Part shown: positions 36,801-51,800 of the stretch, in pieces
How positions within the stretch are numbered: position 1 is the stretch's first letter
How the letters are laid out: every line of letters starts with the position of its first letter
DNA from: Diphasiastrum complanatum
Lineage: Eukaryota > Streptophyta > Lycopodiopsida > Lycopodiales > Lycopodiaceae
Direction: 5' to 3'
Assembly: GCA_029204225.1 (NCBI GenBank)
Contig: CM055110.1
Span: 20,382,410 to 20,446,409, forward strand
DNA length: 64,000 nucleotides
Translations under genes and position numbers: made by a program
Notes under the pieces: generated by a model
The model's input: only the letters and a program-made list of their open reading frames with translations
Database searches by the model: none
Told to the model about the DNA's origin: nothing

Positions 36801-39800
36801 ATGACGACCTCACATATATCCGGGTGGAGGAGAGGCGTAAGGCCTTCCAGGCGGCCCGTGAGTCTGGCAGAGGAGTCATTTAACGAGATGGACGAGTGCG
36901 CTTTCTTGATAGTGCACCTAGTAGATCCCAGTGCTAGGGATTTGGGGTGCCCGAGGGTGGGAGCACTCCGGGGCCCCATCCACACCACCTTCGGATTGGA
37001 GTGTGGAATTGTGCTAGCATACACTCATCTTCTACGGCAGAGGACCTTGCTGACTTTATTACAGGCAGAGATATATTATTCTTCATGGAGACACATGAAA
37101 GCCCAAAGCGAGGACTTCCTTCTTTTCCTGGATACAGATGGGACTCAGTATTAATGAGGTTCAGGTGGGGTCGCCTGCTTGTACAAAGAGGCTCTTCATT
37201 CGAGTATTGACTTCATCCGACATGACGAGCAGGCCCGCTACATATGGACTCACATCGTGGGTCAGGATATTGGCTTGGATAGAGATCTTTTTATTGCAGC
37301 ATGTTACTTTCCACCAGAGTCCTCGTCTTTTGCTGAGGGTATTGGATCTCCATATCAGGTCTCACCAGATATTATCAGATTCTTAGAGCGGGGGCATATT
37401 CTCCTCACAAGGGATTTTAATGCCCGGACATCTTCACGACAGACAGAGTTCTTTGACACCACTAATCAGCTAATGTTCGTGCCCTGGACAGTGATATGCT
37501 TGGAGTTACCAGGACCTGCGCGGACAGTTTGGGACCTACTGCTTCATATGGTGAGCACTTATTGCAGTTTAGAGAGGCACATGAGCTAGCCATTTAAAAT
37601 GGCTTACCTTGTTGGCCACATTCAGACCGTTATACATGCCACCCTCACAATGGAGGACATAGTGTCGTTGACTATCTCATGGGGTCACCATCCTTTGTAC
37701 CCACAGTTTTTGACTTCCACGTTTTCCCCACCACCCTCTTTGATCACTCATTTCTCTCCTTCGACATCGGCCACCTTCCACCCACTCATTCACCTACACT
37801 ACCCATGCTTACCCGAGCACCCACGTACACATTTGATCCCACTTACACGCCACTATACCGGCAGTCCTTGGCTTCACTTCTACACTCCTATCCTCATGGC
37901 AGTCCAGTCGACACCCAGGCTGATTTTCTCACCACCTCTCTCCACACGGCCGCATCATTAACCCTCCCCACAAAACCCCACCCCAGAAAGACTCGACGCA
38001 CACCTCGACCACTACATCCTCCTTGGTACGATACCGAGTGCCATTCTCTTCATCATTTAGTAACCTACTCATGCATCCACGCCCCACATCTGCTTCGATC
38101 TCCCCGGCGCTCCTACCATTGTGCACTCCGCCGTAAGAAGCATTCCCATGGTGATTCTGAAGGGAAACGCCTCATTGACCTTCTTTTCAGCTCTTTTTCG
38201 GGCGCTTTTTGGTGTGAGTTCATTCCTCACTCTCCACCACCTCTCCTGGAGGCCTGCAGCCAGGACCACCACCCTATGTAATGACTCTCTCCAACTCATC
38301 AATATACAAGCCAAAAAGGACTGGTGAGATGGAACAACCCTGCTTCACCCCAATAGTGCTCCAGATGTGATCAGATATGCCACTGCTATGTCGGAAACAG
38401 CCCAGGACACGCTCATAAAGTGCCATCACAGCAAGAACAATGTCGGTGGAGAAGCCGAGGTCTCGAAGTCTGGATGGCGAGGAACAGAAAGAATCAAAGG
38501 CTTTCCTAAAGTCCACAAAACAATAGTAAACCCTCTCTCTCCTATGCTTAGCCTCCTCAATCAAGGCACGCAGTGTGAAGATGTGATCAACAGTAGACTA
38601 ATGGGCTCGAAAACCAGCTTGACCCATGGCATGTAGTCTCCTAGTCTCCGCCTCTGAGCTCACAACAGACTGTAATATAGTACCATATAGTTTCGCCAGG
38701 ACAAGCCCAATCATTGTGGTGCGGTAGTTACTCGGTATCATGGGGTCACCATTCTTATGGATGGGGTGGATAATGTTAGTGCACCAGGAGGATGGGTAAC
38801 CGGAAACAACTGCGGAGTTAAGAAGGGTGGCAATAGTGGGGCGAGTAAGTTTGAGGGATGGGAAAGGAGTTCAAATTCAAGGTCTTCGATGTCTCTGGCC
38901 CTATGGGAATTCATCTTCTTAATGGCTGCAAGCACCATGTCAAATGTGAAGAAGGAGAACTCAGATGGCCGTGCAGATATGGAGATAGGTGAGTCGGTAG
39001 GGACCGTGTACAAGCTAGTAGCATAATCAGTCCAAATGCGGACCTCCTTTATGCCGATGATGTGGTATTGGTCTCACCGACCAGAGAGGGTCTACAACGA
39101 CAGTTGGATTGCTTGCATGAGTTTTGTACCAGATGGAGCCTATGGGTGAACATGGGGAAGACCAAGGTTATGGTCTTCAACACTTCGAGAGCATTCATGC
39201 AGCGACAGGAGCTTACTTTGGGTGGACAGGTTCTAGAGGTGGTCTCTTCCTATACATACCTGGGGGTCCTTTTCTCAGGTCCTACTTTTAGCATGAGTCA
39301 GGCCGTTAGTACTCGACTGGGGAAGGGACATGCTTCCCAAATTTTTCAGCCTTTGCTAAAACATCAAATTGAAAAGGTTTCACATAAAACTTTTCACTAA
39401 TGCATCCATCATATGCATCAACTTGCGGTGACTTGAAAAAAGAGGATTGTTTCAACATCTGCTCAATGTATCGTTGTTGAGAGATGAAGATTCCAGCCCC
39501 ATGTGGAAGATCAAGAAGAACCCAAGTGTGGTTCTTCATGAGTGAGTTATACTCCTCTTGCATCGCATCCTCCCAACATTTTACTCCTTTGGCCTGCTCA
39601 TAAAAAACAGGTTCTACTGCACCATCCTCAATAGAAATAAGAGCAAAATCAGAAAAATCAGCAAATTCTACTGATTTAGTAAAGGCACGAGTCTTCCCTT
39701 CATAGAAATGATCCACTTTGTTGTCCTGCAAAGTCTGCAACAACCATTTCGGGACTGGTTTGGGCTGTCCAACAACCTTACCTTTGTCAACACTTTGTTG

Positions 39801-42800
39801 TTCAAAGTGTTCCGAACTTGGACCTTGTTGTCCAATGTTTTCCGAACTTGGACCTTGCTGTCCAATGTCTTCAATAGGCTGCTCTTCACCATAAATAGGT
39901 TCTTCTTGATAAACTATGGGCTGCAAAATTGAAGAAGTAGTGGGCTGTCCACTAGAAGTTGATGGCAGTCCCTTATCTTCATGATTAGATGGCAAAACCA
40001 AATCTGGAAATATTTCAAGATATGCATCATGGGGGAAGTCCCCTTTCATGACATGAGTGGGCGCAACATCATAGGAGGTCTTTTCATCAAAATGAACATC
40101 ACGACTCACTATGATTTTATTAGTATCCATATTAAACAACCTATAGCCCTTGCTTTCGCTACTATAGCCAACAAATATGCATTTAACTCCTTTATCATCA
40201 AGCTTGGTTCTTAGCTTATCGGGAATGAAAGCATAAGCCGTGCAACCAAAGATGCGTAAGTGAGAAACAGTAGGCTTCTTACCATACCAAACTTCATAAG
40301 GAGTTAATACCTTCAAGGCTTTAGTAGGACACCGATTACTAATGTAAGCCGCCGTTATATTCGCTTCAGACCAAAACTTGTGAGGTAGGCCCTTTGCCTT
40401 GAGCATGCATCGAGCCATCTCCATAATAGTGCCATTCTTTCTTTCGGCAACACCATTTTGTTGAGGTGTGTAAGGGGTTGTCATTTGATGATGGATACCT
40501 TTGCTTTGAAGATAAGTACCGAACGTATTCTTTATATATTTCCCTCCTCAGTCGGTACGGAAGATTTTCAAAGAGTGCCCAAACTGGTTTTCTATCATTG
40601 TTAGAGAATCCTTAAAGCGTTGAAAAACTTCAGATTTTGCCTTAATAGGATAAATAATATTAGGAATGTCTTCAACCATATTGAATCTCTTCAACACCTT
40701 CAAGCTAGCAAAGTTGAGATGTCCAAACTTAGCATGCCATAATTCAGCCAACTCCAAAGAATGTGAACTTGATGCAACAAGACAAAAAGATGATGAAGCT
40801 CTTCGCTCATAGGTATCCATAAGGAACAATCCACCACATAATGTTCCCGAAGCAATGATCATAAGAGATCTCTTTGGGTCTTTGATAGGACATTTGTCTT
40901 CTTTGAATTCCACAACCAATCCTTGGTTCACAATTGTAGAGACCGAAATCAGATTCAGTTGATCCTTGTTTGCTCTTCTTGAAGAAGTAAGCCAACAAGT
41001 TCGTCGAAGGAGATTTGTTGTCCCCTAAGAGAAATGCTCAATGATGACACAAATGGAAGGTAAGAATTAGGAAGAGAGTTGAGAGTAATAGATACGAATT
41101 GTGAGTTCTCAATCACCTCATCAATACCAAGAAGCTCCTCTTGAAAATCCTTGATCTTCGTCAAGTGGTTTGTAAGCAAATCACCTTCTTGCATCTTCAA
41201 GATAGAAAGTTGATTTCGAAGATATACCACTTTTGCCGCATTCTTTACTTGAAACATCTTTGCAAGAGTCTCCCAAGCACTTTTGGAAGTCTTGCATGAT
41301 CTAATATGTGGAAGGATAGATATCTTCACTGATAATGCAATGACGGAATGTGCTTGTGCATCTCGTCGATCCCACTTCTTTTGCTCATCGGAAGACACCT
41401 CCGTAGATGATGAAGTAGTTGTTCTAGATGGTGTAATAGGTGCCAAGGTAGGCGGCCTCTCTTCGTCACCATTAACTACTTCCCACAAACCTTTAGCAAT
41501 TAGAAGGTTCTTTATCATGTAGCACCACAAGGAATAGTTTGTGCCATCCAGCCTATCTTCATTAAATAAAGAACCAATAGACTCCGATTCTTTAGCCATA
41601 ACAAAAAAATCAGCTTGTAGTAGATAGGAAATAGACTTTCCAAGACAAAATCTACTCAAAGGGCAGCAACCTCAAAGCTGAAATTATGAGCACAATAGAT
41701 TGCAATACTCCACATGCAATCTGCTCAACAAGTAATGAAATAGGTGGCTGATTTCTACACAAAAAAAACAGAATGCTCACAAATAGGCAGACTTCGAATG
41801 AAGCCAAAACCAAAACCAGAAATTTGTGGCTGAAAAGAGTGCACACTATGTGCATATAGAGCTGATGGTAGCGCCCTACTCCAAGCTCACCAACAGGGAA
41901 ATTTCAGCAAGAAATGTGTCCAAAACACATGTATCTTCATTTAAGAAGTAAATCTGAGATTTTCAGCATGTAATTGAGTCAAGATTACATGCAATTGGTT
42001 TGAGCTTGGGCGCCCTACTGCTAGCTCTCACATAGGTGAAGGTGCCCTGCAATTTCTTGCAAAAAAGCTATAAGAAGATGAACAGATTTTTCTCCTGCAA
42101 AAATCAGCAGCTTGATGATTTTCTGCAACCAAAAGGGGAAGAAGATAGCTTCCTATTGGGCGCCCTCCTGCAAGCAATATGATAACCTAAAGGCTCTAAT
42201 ACCATGTAGGAAATAGAAGCCTAAGGATCCAGAATCTTAATTGGCCACAAAAGAGCCTAGAATCCAAATACATGGGAAGATCCTGTTGGAATGTAAATGG
42301 AATTGCTTACATTACCATAGGTTACTTTGACCCAAAAGGTCGAGAGTTGTGTAACCATGGTCATTTATTATATTAGGCCTACTAAACCTAGAGTTAGCTA
42401 AGTTAGTATGAAATTAATTTGGTAGGGACTCATGGGTCCACTAGGCCTAATTGTGACATTAAGTACCCCAACTTGACATATTGGAGGTACCTTATTCTTT
42501 CTATGTAACTTATAGAAAGTTGGATAGTCAACAGTCAAGTAGTTGGATAGCCAATAGTCAAGTAGTTGGATAGCCAACAGTCATGAAGTTAGATAGTCAT
42601 CTTGGACTATATATATTGGCTTGTTTTCCATGATTTTGGCACAAAATGGAGGGTAGAATTTAAAATCCAGCAAGTTCAGATCAATTGGTTGGTTATAACT
42701 CTGTATATTGGATTGTAGGTGGATTTGGAAAACGTTCTTGCCATTTAATTCCAATTGGACATGGTGATAAAACCTAGAAAGGGCTAAAATTCATGATTTT

Positions 42801-45800
42801 TGCTTGTTTTTTCATGAAATTGGATGGTAGGAGGTTGTTGAACATCAATTGAAGCTGGGAAATGATGAATCATAGTCTTTTGAAGCTGTCCTAAAAGATA
42901 GAGCCAAGAATTCCAGCAATTGGATTTGTAGGAAGTAAAAAATTATCAAAAATTGACCAATTTTGGTGAATTTTGGGGGATGGATTTCTCTAAATCCATA
43001 AGGGGATCATTCTGGATTTTTTTCAGCATGATTTGTATTTCTTTTTACCTTCCCAACAAGCTATCAGACCTATAAATTGATGGGTGGAGGCTTATGTTTT
43101 GTAGCAATTTTGACTTCTATGGCTGTCCTCCATCGCACCTGCTCCATCTGCTGGCGGATCTGCTGTCCATCGTATTTCTGCATTTTTGCACCTGTCCTCC
43201 ATCGCTGATCTGCTGGCTCCATCGTTGTCTTACATCGCACCTGCTGTCCCTCATCGCTGATCTGCTGGATTCCTCATAATGCCACGTCGCAAAGGAGTCG
43301 TTGCCACCACTTTTGAGGCATCCTCTGTTTCCAACAATGCTTCAACATCTTCCTTACAGCCATATCCACCTACCCCTCCTCCTCCTATGCATGTTGCCGT
43401 TCCTATCTCTCCATCAAACCCTATTCTTGACAATAATGAAACTACTGTAGCTATTCCCTTGACTCCAAACACTCCAGAAGCACCTGTTTCTTTCCCTCCA
43501 TATGCATTGGTCAAACTTCTTCGGGATGATCAACTCCGTCTACTTGAATACCTCAACAATCACAGACAGCAACTGGCTTCTCATGATTCCCTGCTTCTAG
43601 TGGTGCAATCGCATCTTTACAAGTTGGATACTTCCATTCAAGAACTCAAGAACGAAGTTGCAGTTATAAAAAGTGAAGCTTCTTCCCAAATCGCTACCTT
43701 GGCAAAAATCCAGCAGCTCAAAAATCATTTGGAACAACACCATACGGCTGTCCAATCATGGGCAGATGTGCTTAAAGGTTCGTCTCCAATTATCTCTCCA
43801 CCTCCACCTTCACCTTCGCTTATCTCGACTATCCTGAAATAGCATTGCCCTTGACAAATGTTCTTAAAGGAGCAAGGGAAAAAGAGTAGCTGCAAAAAAA
43901 TTCCATTAGTTTAAATTGATGAAATGAATGAGCTTTGAAACTCTCAAAAATTGAGTTTCCACTGCTCCAATTTTTACACATAATTGATCCAAATAAACCA
44001 TTTGTGGGAGAAACATATACTAGCAACTATGCAGTAGGAATCATCTTGTATCAAGATGGTAGAACAGTTGTTTCTAAAAGCAAGAAGCCAGTCCTGCTCA
44101 ATGTAACTTGTAAGTATTAGGAGCTTCTTGCAACCATTCACGCGTTATAAATCTAGACTATCGAGGCACTATTTATATGGTGCCATACATACAGTGAAGA
44201 CAAATCATCAATCCCTTTAAGTATATATGTGATGTTGCTGAGTTCAAAAGTTGCAAGGCTAGATGGCCGAAGAGATTAATCGATTATGCTTTGCTAAGAT
44301 CCAATCTGATTTGTATATGTCACGTGGAGATCTTTGTCGACCAATGGGGAAATGATAAGATATTGACTAATTATTCCATAAGGAGGACATTAGGGCCCAT
44401 ATCTTGCACTAATGTCAACACAAAGAATTTAAAAAAAATATTTGAGAACAACGATAAGAAAACGATGATAGGGCCGTCGTTCTTTTCATTTGAGATGTAT
44501 AAAATGCCTAAAATAGTTGAGAATGATATATTACAAGCAGCTTTTCAAAAAGGTTCATCTACTATGATTGAAGATAGCTAGCATTTGTCGTTTTCTATAT
44601 TGACAGAAAATCTAATATAGAATCATAGATATGCGTTGATTCATCCAACAACCATGAACATGAATACTGCATTCTATTACACAACATAAGAAAAATCACA
44701 TGAATTTTGACCCTGACTTAAAAGGTAATTAGATATCTTGTAAAATGAACTATACCTTGTAAAAAGCATTATTGCTGAAGTAAAGCTTTGACAAATACTC
44801 AGTCAATCGACCCCTCCAGGACAAGGATAGTTTTGCTGTCAAATACCTAGTCATCAAAGTATCAATTAAGATACAACCACCTTCAAATATGAAACAACTC
44901 CTACTGACGATAAGCACGTAATGGTCTTCAAAGTATAGTAGAGTAGGTATGTCAAAATCCATAAAAGCTTGCTTCAAAAGCCCATAGAAGCACACAAGAC
45001 ACCCTAAATGAGCGATTCTCTTTATAGCAGCATTGAGGAAAATTATATTGTCAAATGTTTAATTGAAATCTAGAAATTCAATGTATAGGCCAAAAGTTAA
45101 AATTAGACCCCTATATTTTTACTAAAATTAGTATGGCCTACATTGACCTATTTTCAAGGCCTACATCAAGCTAGTCCATCATTGTGTCTATTTGACTAGT
45201 AGGTGTTGACTAGTAGTTAGGTCGGTGTGGTACGTGTGGTCGGTAGGGTAGATACATGTGGTAGGTGAGAGTAGGTGAGGGTAGGTGAGGAAAAAAATTT
45301 GCATATAGATAATATTAGGGCCTATAGTGAGTCTTAGAAGCCATAAATTTTGTACTCTTATGTTGCCTAATTGTACTTCCATGATTATACTTCTTGTTAC
45401 CATTAATAGAGTGCTATTTTGTACTTATACCTACAAGACATTATGGAGGATAATGTGTACTTTCTTGTTCTACATTCAATAATTGTTATGTACATCCTTA
45501 CATGTTAGTGAACTGTACTTTCTTGTTCTACATTAAATAATTGTTATGTACATTCTTACATATTACTGAAATGTACTTGTCTAGTACCTTCTACACATTT
45601 ATCATTCTATTAATAGCATTCTTGATTAGACTAGTTTATTCTCAGTATAGATTCTGACAGGTCAAATAATGATTGCCTTTATCATGGTTTTAGAGCATGA
45701 GACAAATGTTCGACTAGAACTTAGTCTGTCGAAAAATGGAAATAAGTTGCATATGAGTCAAGTAACTATTCGACAATGATAGTTCAAGTGTAGGAAGAAA

Positions 45801-48800
45801 CAAAATTATTTTGATACTATCACAAACACAACTTATTATCATTCACAAGTGCGGAAAATGAATGATAGGGAAAGATCGCTTCATTGTCAATTATCAGAAC
45901 TCAGATCGAATAGCATGAATAATAGACACAGTAAGACAAGACAAGTAATTTGTCAAATTGTCGAATGCAATATGTATTGTTGAATGATGAAAAAATACAT
46001 CAGCTATCTACCATGATTGCACTATAATAATAGCGCATCTAATTCTGCTTAAATTTCGCTCATACACAAACTGTAATCGTGATAGCTTATTAATGATCAG
46101 TCTACGCCTATAGCGGAACAGAGAGAGAGGAGAAGAAGAAGAATGACTACTCCTGAACCTTGAATTGATTCTGAATGAATTTCAACATAAAATGAACTAA
46201 TCTACTGATCTATTTATAGTTGTTGATAGCACACCCCTAACGGAATGCGCCGTCATCCACCTGGCAGGTGCCAAGTGGAGATACAAGATTGGACCCGAAA
46301 CATGTAATGGATAAGAGTCCATAACCAAATCTGATGAAGTCGTTATTTGGTAACCCTCGAATAATCGTTTTAGGTCTGCTCGACATTGCGTCAACAATAC
46401 ATGTATTTCTACAAACGGTCTCAAATCCTTCGACATTGTCTCGACAATGCGAGTAAAATTGTAGAGCATTACAAAATGATTGAAGGAATGAAATCCAACA
46501 CTCCCCCTTAATGTGAACTCATAAAAAACGAGGTATTCAATTGAGCATACTCCTAAACTTAGAATGATTGTCGAATGATAATGCTTTAGTAAATATATTC
46601 GATGTCATGAAATCTGTCCTGCAAAAGATTAAAATGATCTCCCTTTTGAGTGAGTACACAGCAGCTACACATGCAACAAAGGAAGCAGTTTGGCTAAGGC
46701 AATTATTATCAGATGCCAATCTACCACAGGGATATCCGACAGTCCTATTATGTGACAACTTGACTTTCATAGTCCTGACCTTAAATCCCAAGTTCCATTC
46801 AAGAAGCAAGCACATAGAGATCAAATATCATTATGTCTAGGACAAAGTGTTGAGCAAAGAGATTGAGCTAAAGCATTGTACGATAGAGTATATGATAGCT
46901 GACACTTCACCAAGGCATTGGCAAAGGACAAGCGTACAAGATATAACACGGAGTTAAATCTAGAGATACAACTATTTCTAAATCCTCATTAAGGGGGAGT
47001 ATTGTCAAATGTTTAATTAAAATCTAGAATTTCAATGTATAGGCCAAAAGTTAGAATTAAGACCCCTATAAATTTTACAAATATTAGTATGGCCTACAAT
47101 GAGATATTTGTAGGGCCTACATCGAGCTACAGTACCTACAACGAGTTAGTCCATCATTGTGTCTATACTAACTAATAGGTGTTGACTACTGGGTGATGTA
47201 GGTGTGGTAGGTAGGGTAGATACATGTGGTAGGTGAGAGTAGGTGAGGGTAGGTGAGAAAATAAAAATGCCTATAAATACTAGGGCTATAGCAAGTTTCA
47301 ACAGTCATAAATTTTGTACTCTTATGCTTCCTAATTGTACTTTCATGATTGTACTTCTTGTTATCATTGATAGAGTGCTATTTTGTACTTGTAACTACAA
47401 GTGAAATGTACTTGTCTAGTACCTTCTGAACATTAATCATTCTATTGATAAAATTCTTGATTAGACTGGCTAATTCTCAGTACAGATCCTAACAGGTAAA
47501 ATAATGATAGATTTTATCACATTTAACGATAGGAAAAATCAAACATAATTGAATCTTTCATCAAACATCAATAAAAGATACAAGGAACAAAGCGCAAAGT
47601 GCGAATAAAAACATGTGAAGAAAAATTAGAGAAGACCAGCAGATTCACATCTCTACTTATGATTCCAAGGATGGTGCTGCATTTTCAGCGTATAATCAGT
47701 GAATCCTACTTTAGCAAGAAGAATGTTTCACACCTTCCAAAGGAAGATGGTCAAAGGTAGGACAAGACTTACAAGGAAGTTGCATGTCACACAATGTTTT
47801 TGACAAAGCAACCCACATTGTAAAATTGCATATACTGGCAAGCTTTATACCTTAGAAACACATCATAGAACTCACAAAATGTCGAGTAACAAAGATTGCA
47901 CCTTAAGGAAGGTGCGACAACAGAAGAAGCAGCACTTTGCAGTACACTAACACCTGTAAGACGAACAAATGCGGCTACGTCCTGCTCCAGCACATATTTC
48001 ACACTCATCCCTGTATCACAATATCACATTAGTAATAAACACAATGCACATGCAGTTCCTGACCAGCCATCAAAAGAACTTTTAAGCATTCATTTGGCTA
48101 CCATTAAGGTCTGCAATGCAGTCAGATATCCATGTGCGACCAACCACCAGCAATGCAACTGCAAGCAATTGCCCCCCTTGTTTGTCAGAGACATTTGGTA
48201 CCTACAAGCATATGCAAAGAAATTCACCTGTAACCCATGCTGGACAATTTACCTATTTAGTACCATTTTTTTACTGAACAGTCTTAAATTCATAAAAGCA
48301 ACTAACAAATAGAAAACAAACATTTCAGACATTTTTTAGAATCAGATGGTTCCATATTGTGAGATATGAGTTAAGGGTAATTGATAGATACATGCTGATT
48401 TTGAAAAATGTCCAATCTTCATCAACCAAAGATCCTAATAGATTTCATGCACTTGCTCAAGGGGAAAAAGGTAGAAAAATCTTACAAGAATTCTGAGCAG
48501 TGCCAATACCCTCGCAGGCATCTTGCGAGGTTCACTTCGTACTCTAGGTACTGTAGAAATTTGCAGAAAAGGATCTGGGGGTGGTGAAGTGGCAACAATA
48601 GCACGAACATAAGTATCTGAGGAATTTGCATCATGTTGTGAATCATCCTGATATATCAACCAAAACATAATAGTGAATAAAGTTAAGCTAGTTTGAATGA
48701 AGAAATATGACTACTTACAGTTAAGATTCACTAACTGTCAAACTCTTTCAAATTTCCAACCTTGTGCAAAAATATAGTTACAAGCATAGAGCTAATACGA

Positions 48801-51800
48801 TGTTGAAGGCCTGAAAAAACAAAGTAGAATTGGCAGCCTGAGCCTCTCAGAATATAGAGAACCTTTCTAGCATCGAGAAGATCCGGGTTCAGGACCTCCT
48901 CCATAGTTCCCCTTTCAAGAACCTCATATGTGTATAAAGGAAGGCCAGTCACGCATGTATATAGCAGAGCATATATAACGGCAGGTCAGTCATGCATGCC
49001 TGTATGTTAACAGGTTGCCAGCAGCTAAGTGAAAATAATGAGCTGTAGAAGAAATCAGTTCTCAAAGATCATGGTAGCAGAACATGCACAAATTAGCGCA
49101 CTGTGCGGTCAGCATTCATGAAGACCAGCAAGAAGCGCCAGTACGACAGGTGACTTGGCTTGCTGCCTTCTCTATGAATACATGGAAGTGCACTGGCAAT
49201 CGTCCACAAGGCAAGTATGCTTTTGGTAGGTCAGCCAGCTGTGCGTGTATAATGGCAGATCAGCCTTGCATGTATGCATGTAGGGAGCAGTGCACGAAAA
49301 GAAGACCTTTTTTCCTGGCTGCATGGTAGGTGGTCTATCAGAAGAACTTCCAATTTCATGAAAGCTAATTTCCTACTGGAGCTTTTATGCTCATTGTTGA
49401 GAATTATGCATAAATGTTATGTCTTGAATAACCGACATGACAGAGTGGACGTGCAAATTTCAACGCTATGAAGGCACCACAAAGTCTTAGATCATCAACT
49501 TCATAATGTATGGCATGGACCAAATTGCAAGCCTTGTTCCATAACATGATCTGGAACGCGATCCAGATCACGATCATTAGGGTTTCCCAAAACACAAAAA
49601 AGTTAAATGTTTTTTGGGTGCCAAAGCGACGACTTATTGGTCTTCTCTATAGTTCTTCCACAGGCGTGCTCCACCTCTGCTCCTTGATGATTTGTGCATT
49701 TGGACTGATTATGCCACTGCCTTCTATACCATTGATACTGACACCACCTATTTCCATCTCCCTAGACCTTCTGAGTTTACCTTCTTCACTACTGATATGG
49801 TCCACAATGCCATCAAGAAACTGAACACTAGTAAAGCCAGGGATATTGATGACCTTAAATCCGAGCTTTTAATCCATGCTGCTGATTTACTATCACCTCT
49901 CCTAGCCACTCTACTCAATCAAGCCGTTGTCTCCGGTTTTGCTTCTTCTTGGTGCACCAACATCATCCATCCCATACACAAAAATGGTGATCCCATGAAT
50001 CCTAGTAACTATCGGACTCTTATGATCGGGCACGTTATCACGAAGTTGTATGGCATTATTCTTCAATCAGCTGTGAGTATTGAAGGAAGAGACCAGGAGA
50101 TTGCATGCTATGGGCGGTTTAGAGCCCATTATTCTACTACAAATCATATCTTTACTCTCAAAGCCATTATTGAGGAAGCTCGGGACTGGCGAGAGGAAGT
50201 TTATTGTTGCTTCATTGACTTCAGGACAGCCTTCGACTCAGTCCCACGCTCCTTACTCATCCAACGGATACGAGACCTTGGTTTCTCTGATGGTAGAGGT
50301 GAGTCCTGGGCACAATGTCTCTGCGGCATACAATGCAGCTCCCCAAAAGTATCAAATAGCCGACACTTACTCGGAGCATCCCGAACAGATCTCTGGAAGC
50401 AGACACGCTCAAGCTGGACCAAGGAGGCATGCCCCTTCCCAAGTCTGGCTATAGCTACCTGTCTCATACCAAATTTAGGACCACTGAAAAGAACCCCGAG
50501 ATAGGTGTAGGATGACACAATCTCCAACATCAAAATGGCAATCAGAATATCCCCAAGTCAGCAACCTGTACCACCACTCTACTCAATGACCCTCTCAGCT
50601 CGTTAATATATAGTCCGAATAGTGTAGGTGAAAGGGAGCAACCATGTTTCACCACGATGGTGCTCCATATGTGCTCTGAGAGGCCAGTGTCACCTCGAAA
50701 ACATCCAAGGACTCGCTCATAAAGTGCCATCACAGCTAGAACTGTGTCAGTAGAAAAGCCAAGATCACGTAGTTGCTGGATGAGAAGAAAGCGTGGAACA
50801 GAATCAAAGGCTTTCCTGAAGTCAACAAAGCAACAATAAACCTTCTGTCTCCTATGCCTCTCCTCCTCAATGATAGCTCAAAGGGTAAAGACATGATTTG
50901 TGGTAGAATGATGAGCCCGAAAGCCAGCCTGGCCCAATGCATGTAGTCTCCTGGTCTCAGCCTCAGAACTAATCGTTGACTGAAGTATAGCACCATAAAG
51001 CTTCGCTATGACGTGGCCAATCATGATATTACAGTAGTTACCAGGATTCATGGGGTCACCATTTTGTGGATGGGGTGGATGATATTAGTGCACCAGGAGT
51101 GGGGGAAGCGAGAGATGACAACATCGTTAAGCAAAGTGGCTAGAGGATACTAGATCTGCCACGTGGATCAAAAATTCCGATTCAAGGTCTTCTATGTCTC
51201 TAGTGCGGTGGGTCTTCATTCTCTTTATGGCCGCAGTGACCATTTCAGAGGTGAAGAAGGTCAATTTACTGGGAGGGGGGTAGATGGAAATGGGCGAGTC
51301 AGTAGGTATGGTGTAGAGTGAGGTAGCGTAGGTGGACCATACATGTAGGTCGTCAAGAAGAGGGGGTGGAGCCCGAGGGATAAATGCACGCCAAAAGGCG
51401 CCAGTGGAAGAACTGAACAGGAAGCAACAAGGCTTCTTCCTTTGCGTTCTTTGTAGGCGTGCTTTTTATGGCGGAGTGTACGATGGAGAGATCGACGAGC
51501 AGTGGAGAGAGTACGTGGATTATGTGTACGTGCATGTGTAACATGGAGGTGTAGTGAACGGCACTCGTCATCAAACCACGGAGACTGGGCAGGACGACTA
51601 GGTGTGATTGCACGACGGTGGGGTGTGGATGGAAAGGAAACCTAGGTGGCTGTATGAAGCGAGGTGGTAAGGAAATGAGCCTGTGACTCTAATGTATTAT
51701 CATATGGGAAGTGATGGAATAAAGAAGCAAGGGCCTCCTGGTAAGTATCGATGTAAGGGTGAGCAAAGGTGTATCTGGGAGCACGGTTGATGGAGGGAGG

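Larger units (their letters stand above)
35596..39337 (+). mobile_element. LINE-B: LINE copy with internal inversion, 3'-truncated
   Basis: Contains a 5'UTR with tandem repeats, ORF1, endonuclease, then an inverted RT block (about 38252-39038), then the RT from YADD onward in normal orientation. It breaks off at about 39337 in the conserved 'KGHAS' stretch, where antisense copia sequence begins. ORF order is the same as in LINE-A. Confidence 0.82.
39338..42205 (-). mobile_element. Antisense copia element, internally deleted
   Basis: Minus-strand order: a primer site at 42204-42193 (TGGTATTAGAGC, one change from the copia consensus), an untranslated leader, gag at 41599-40957, a fragment before integrase, integrase, and the very start of RT. 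It is deleted for the zinc knuckle, protease and most of RT, and is cut at about 39338 against LINE-B. Confidence 0.78.
45049..47519 (+). mobile_element. Copia element in an ABCD1 intron, with both LTRs
   Basis: 5' LTR 45049-45684 and 3' LTR 47003-47519 both start TGTCAAATGTTTAATT and end TTTATCA. A primer site follows the first and a polypurine tract (aagggggag) precedes the second. Of the coding region only the RNase H tail (46640-46980) remains. The internal region also holds an antisense copia fragment at about 45700-46636. No target duplication is clear. Confidence 0.82.

Noticed and set aside
48731-48952. Minus-strand ORF as a possible extra ABCD1 exon
   Set aside because: The transporter frame already joins in phase from 63923 to 48647, and this peptide does not resemble the linker.
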